A DNA stretch of 64,000 bases from Geobacteraceae bacterium (lineage in GTDB: Bacteria > Desulfobacterota > Desulfuromonadia > Geobacterales > Geobacteraceae), in contig JAQUHN010000001.1 of NCBI GenBank assembly GCA_028683555.1, forward strand, positions 1 through 64,000. The letters are read 5' to 3'. The notes under the pieces were generated by a model. That model searched no databases, had not been told where the DNA came from, and saw nothing but the letters and a program-made list of their open reading frames with translations. This document shows positions 63,701 to 64,000 of the stretch, piece after piece; the stretch's first letter is position 1, and each line of letters begins with the position of its first letter. A program made the translations under genes and the position numbers.

Positions 63701-64000
63701 TGGGTATCCTGGAAAGGATCGGGAAAAAGGTTCTCTATTTTTTGCAGATTGTCGGCGAGATGCTGAAGCTTCTCGGGCAGACGATATATTATTTTCGTGA
63801 AGCGCCACGAAACATGCAGAGCATCTTTTCCCAAATGGCGATAATCGGCTATGAAACCTTGCCGGTTGCTTCGGTAATGGGTTTTTTCGTCGGCATGGTA
63901 TTGGCCCTGCAGACCGGATCCGAGTTGCAGAAGTACGGTACCCAGGACATCATCGGTGCCATTGTCGGGCTTTCCATGGTACGTGAACTGGGTCCGGTGA
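63700..64000 (+). CDS. MlaE-type ABC transporter permease, 3' end cut by window
   Basis: The first 100 residues are visible. They begin MGILERIGKKVLYFLQIVGEMLKLLGQTIYY and continue with the family segments SVMGFFVGMVLALQTG and LGLSMVRELGPV-type ending (here IVGLSMVRELGPV). MlaE/YrbE permeases move phospholipids between the inner and outer membranes with an ATPase and an MCE protein, whose genes should follow to the right. The ATG overlaps the stop of the aromatic-repeat gene. Confidence 0.92.
   Translation, partial: MGILERIGKKVLYFLQIVGEMLKLLGQTIYYFREAPRNMQSIFSQMAIIGYETLPVASVMGFFVGMVLALQTGSELQKYGTQDIIGAIVGLSMVRELGPV

Overview
The window looks like chromosome from a dissimilatory metal-reducing or fermenting deltaproteobacterium of the Geobacter/Pelobacter group (Desulfuromonadia). 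The evidence is a porin plus multiheme c-type cytochrome operon, a GEMM-Ib (cyclic GMP-AMP type) riboswitch, an HD-GYP response regulator, a hisZ-purA-tRNA-Lys-tRNA-Glu block, a short MetH without an activation domain, a leuC-leuD block next to an MlaE-type ABC permease, and an iron alcohol dehydrogenase with a tungsten-type aldehyde:ferredoxin oxidoreductase. I saw no insertion sequence, prophage or CRISPR array. The genes are densely packed on both strands. The species is inferred only from these families.

Layout. 1-12100: end of an acyl-CoA synthetase, a CoA-binding protein, an AspT/YidE-type transporter, a small siroheme protein with a tautomerase, an RNase Z-like hydrolase, an HD-GYP response regulator, an MFS transporter, small conserved proteins, a glyoxalase II-like hydrolase and a riboswitch-controlled FnIII lipoprotein. 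12638-16897 (minus): a porin, a nine-heme cytochrome and an outer-surface multiheme lipoprotein, probably an electron conduit across the outer membrane. 17393-31370: housekeeping genes for CoA, tRNA modification, queuosine/folate precursors, threonine deamination, zinc export, thioredoxin reduction, histidine and purine synthesis, then two tRNA genes.

32409-44977 is the most distinctive block: an abundant-type porin, a SHOCT lipoprotein, an AcoR-type sigma-54 activator, an iron alcohol dehydrogenase preceded by an excellent -24/-12 promoter, an aldehyde:ferredoxin oxidoreductase, moaA, a MOSC protein, a glutamine-amidotransferase-like protein and a DUF362 ferredoxin. I read this as an alcohol-to-aldehyde-to-acid oxidation module with part of its pterin cofactor supply.

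45035-51880 (minus) holds a thioesterase, a split transketolase, MetH, a GerMN protein and MurI. 52155-58176 (plus) is a tightly packed run: a small membrane protein, a single-subunit 2-hydroxyacyl-CoA-dehydratase-like protein, its ATP-dependent activator, a diheme cytochrome, a putative metallopeptidase, a WG-repeat protein and a RecG with an apparent AbrB-like N-terminal extension. The end carries a cold-shock gene, a LOG-family protein, leuC, leuD, a protein made of about twenty W/Y-P-F/L-F/Y repeats, and the start of an MlaE-type permease.

Strongest candidates for a second look: the riboswitch, the dehydratase-like/activator pair, the AbrB-RecG fusion, the aromatic-repeat protein beside the lipid transporter, the inverted-repeat element in the leader of the cytochrome operon, and a predicted small RNA at about 4816-4891.
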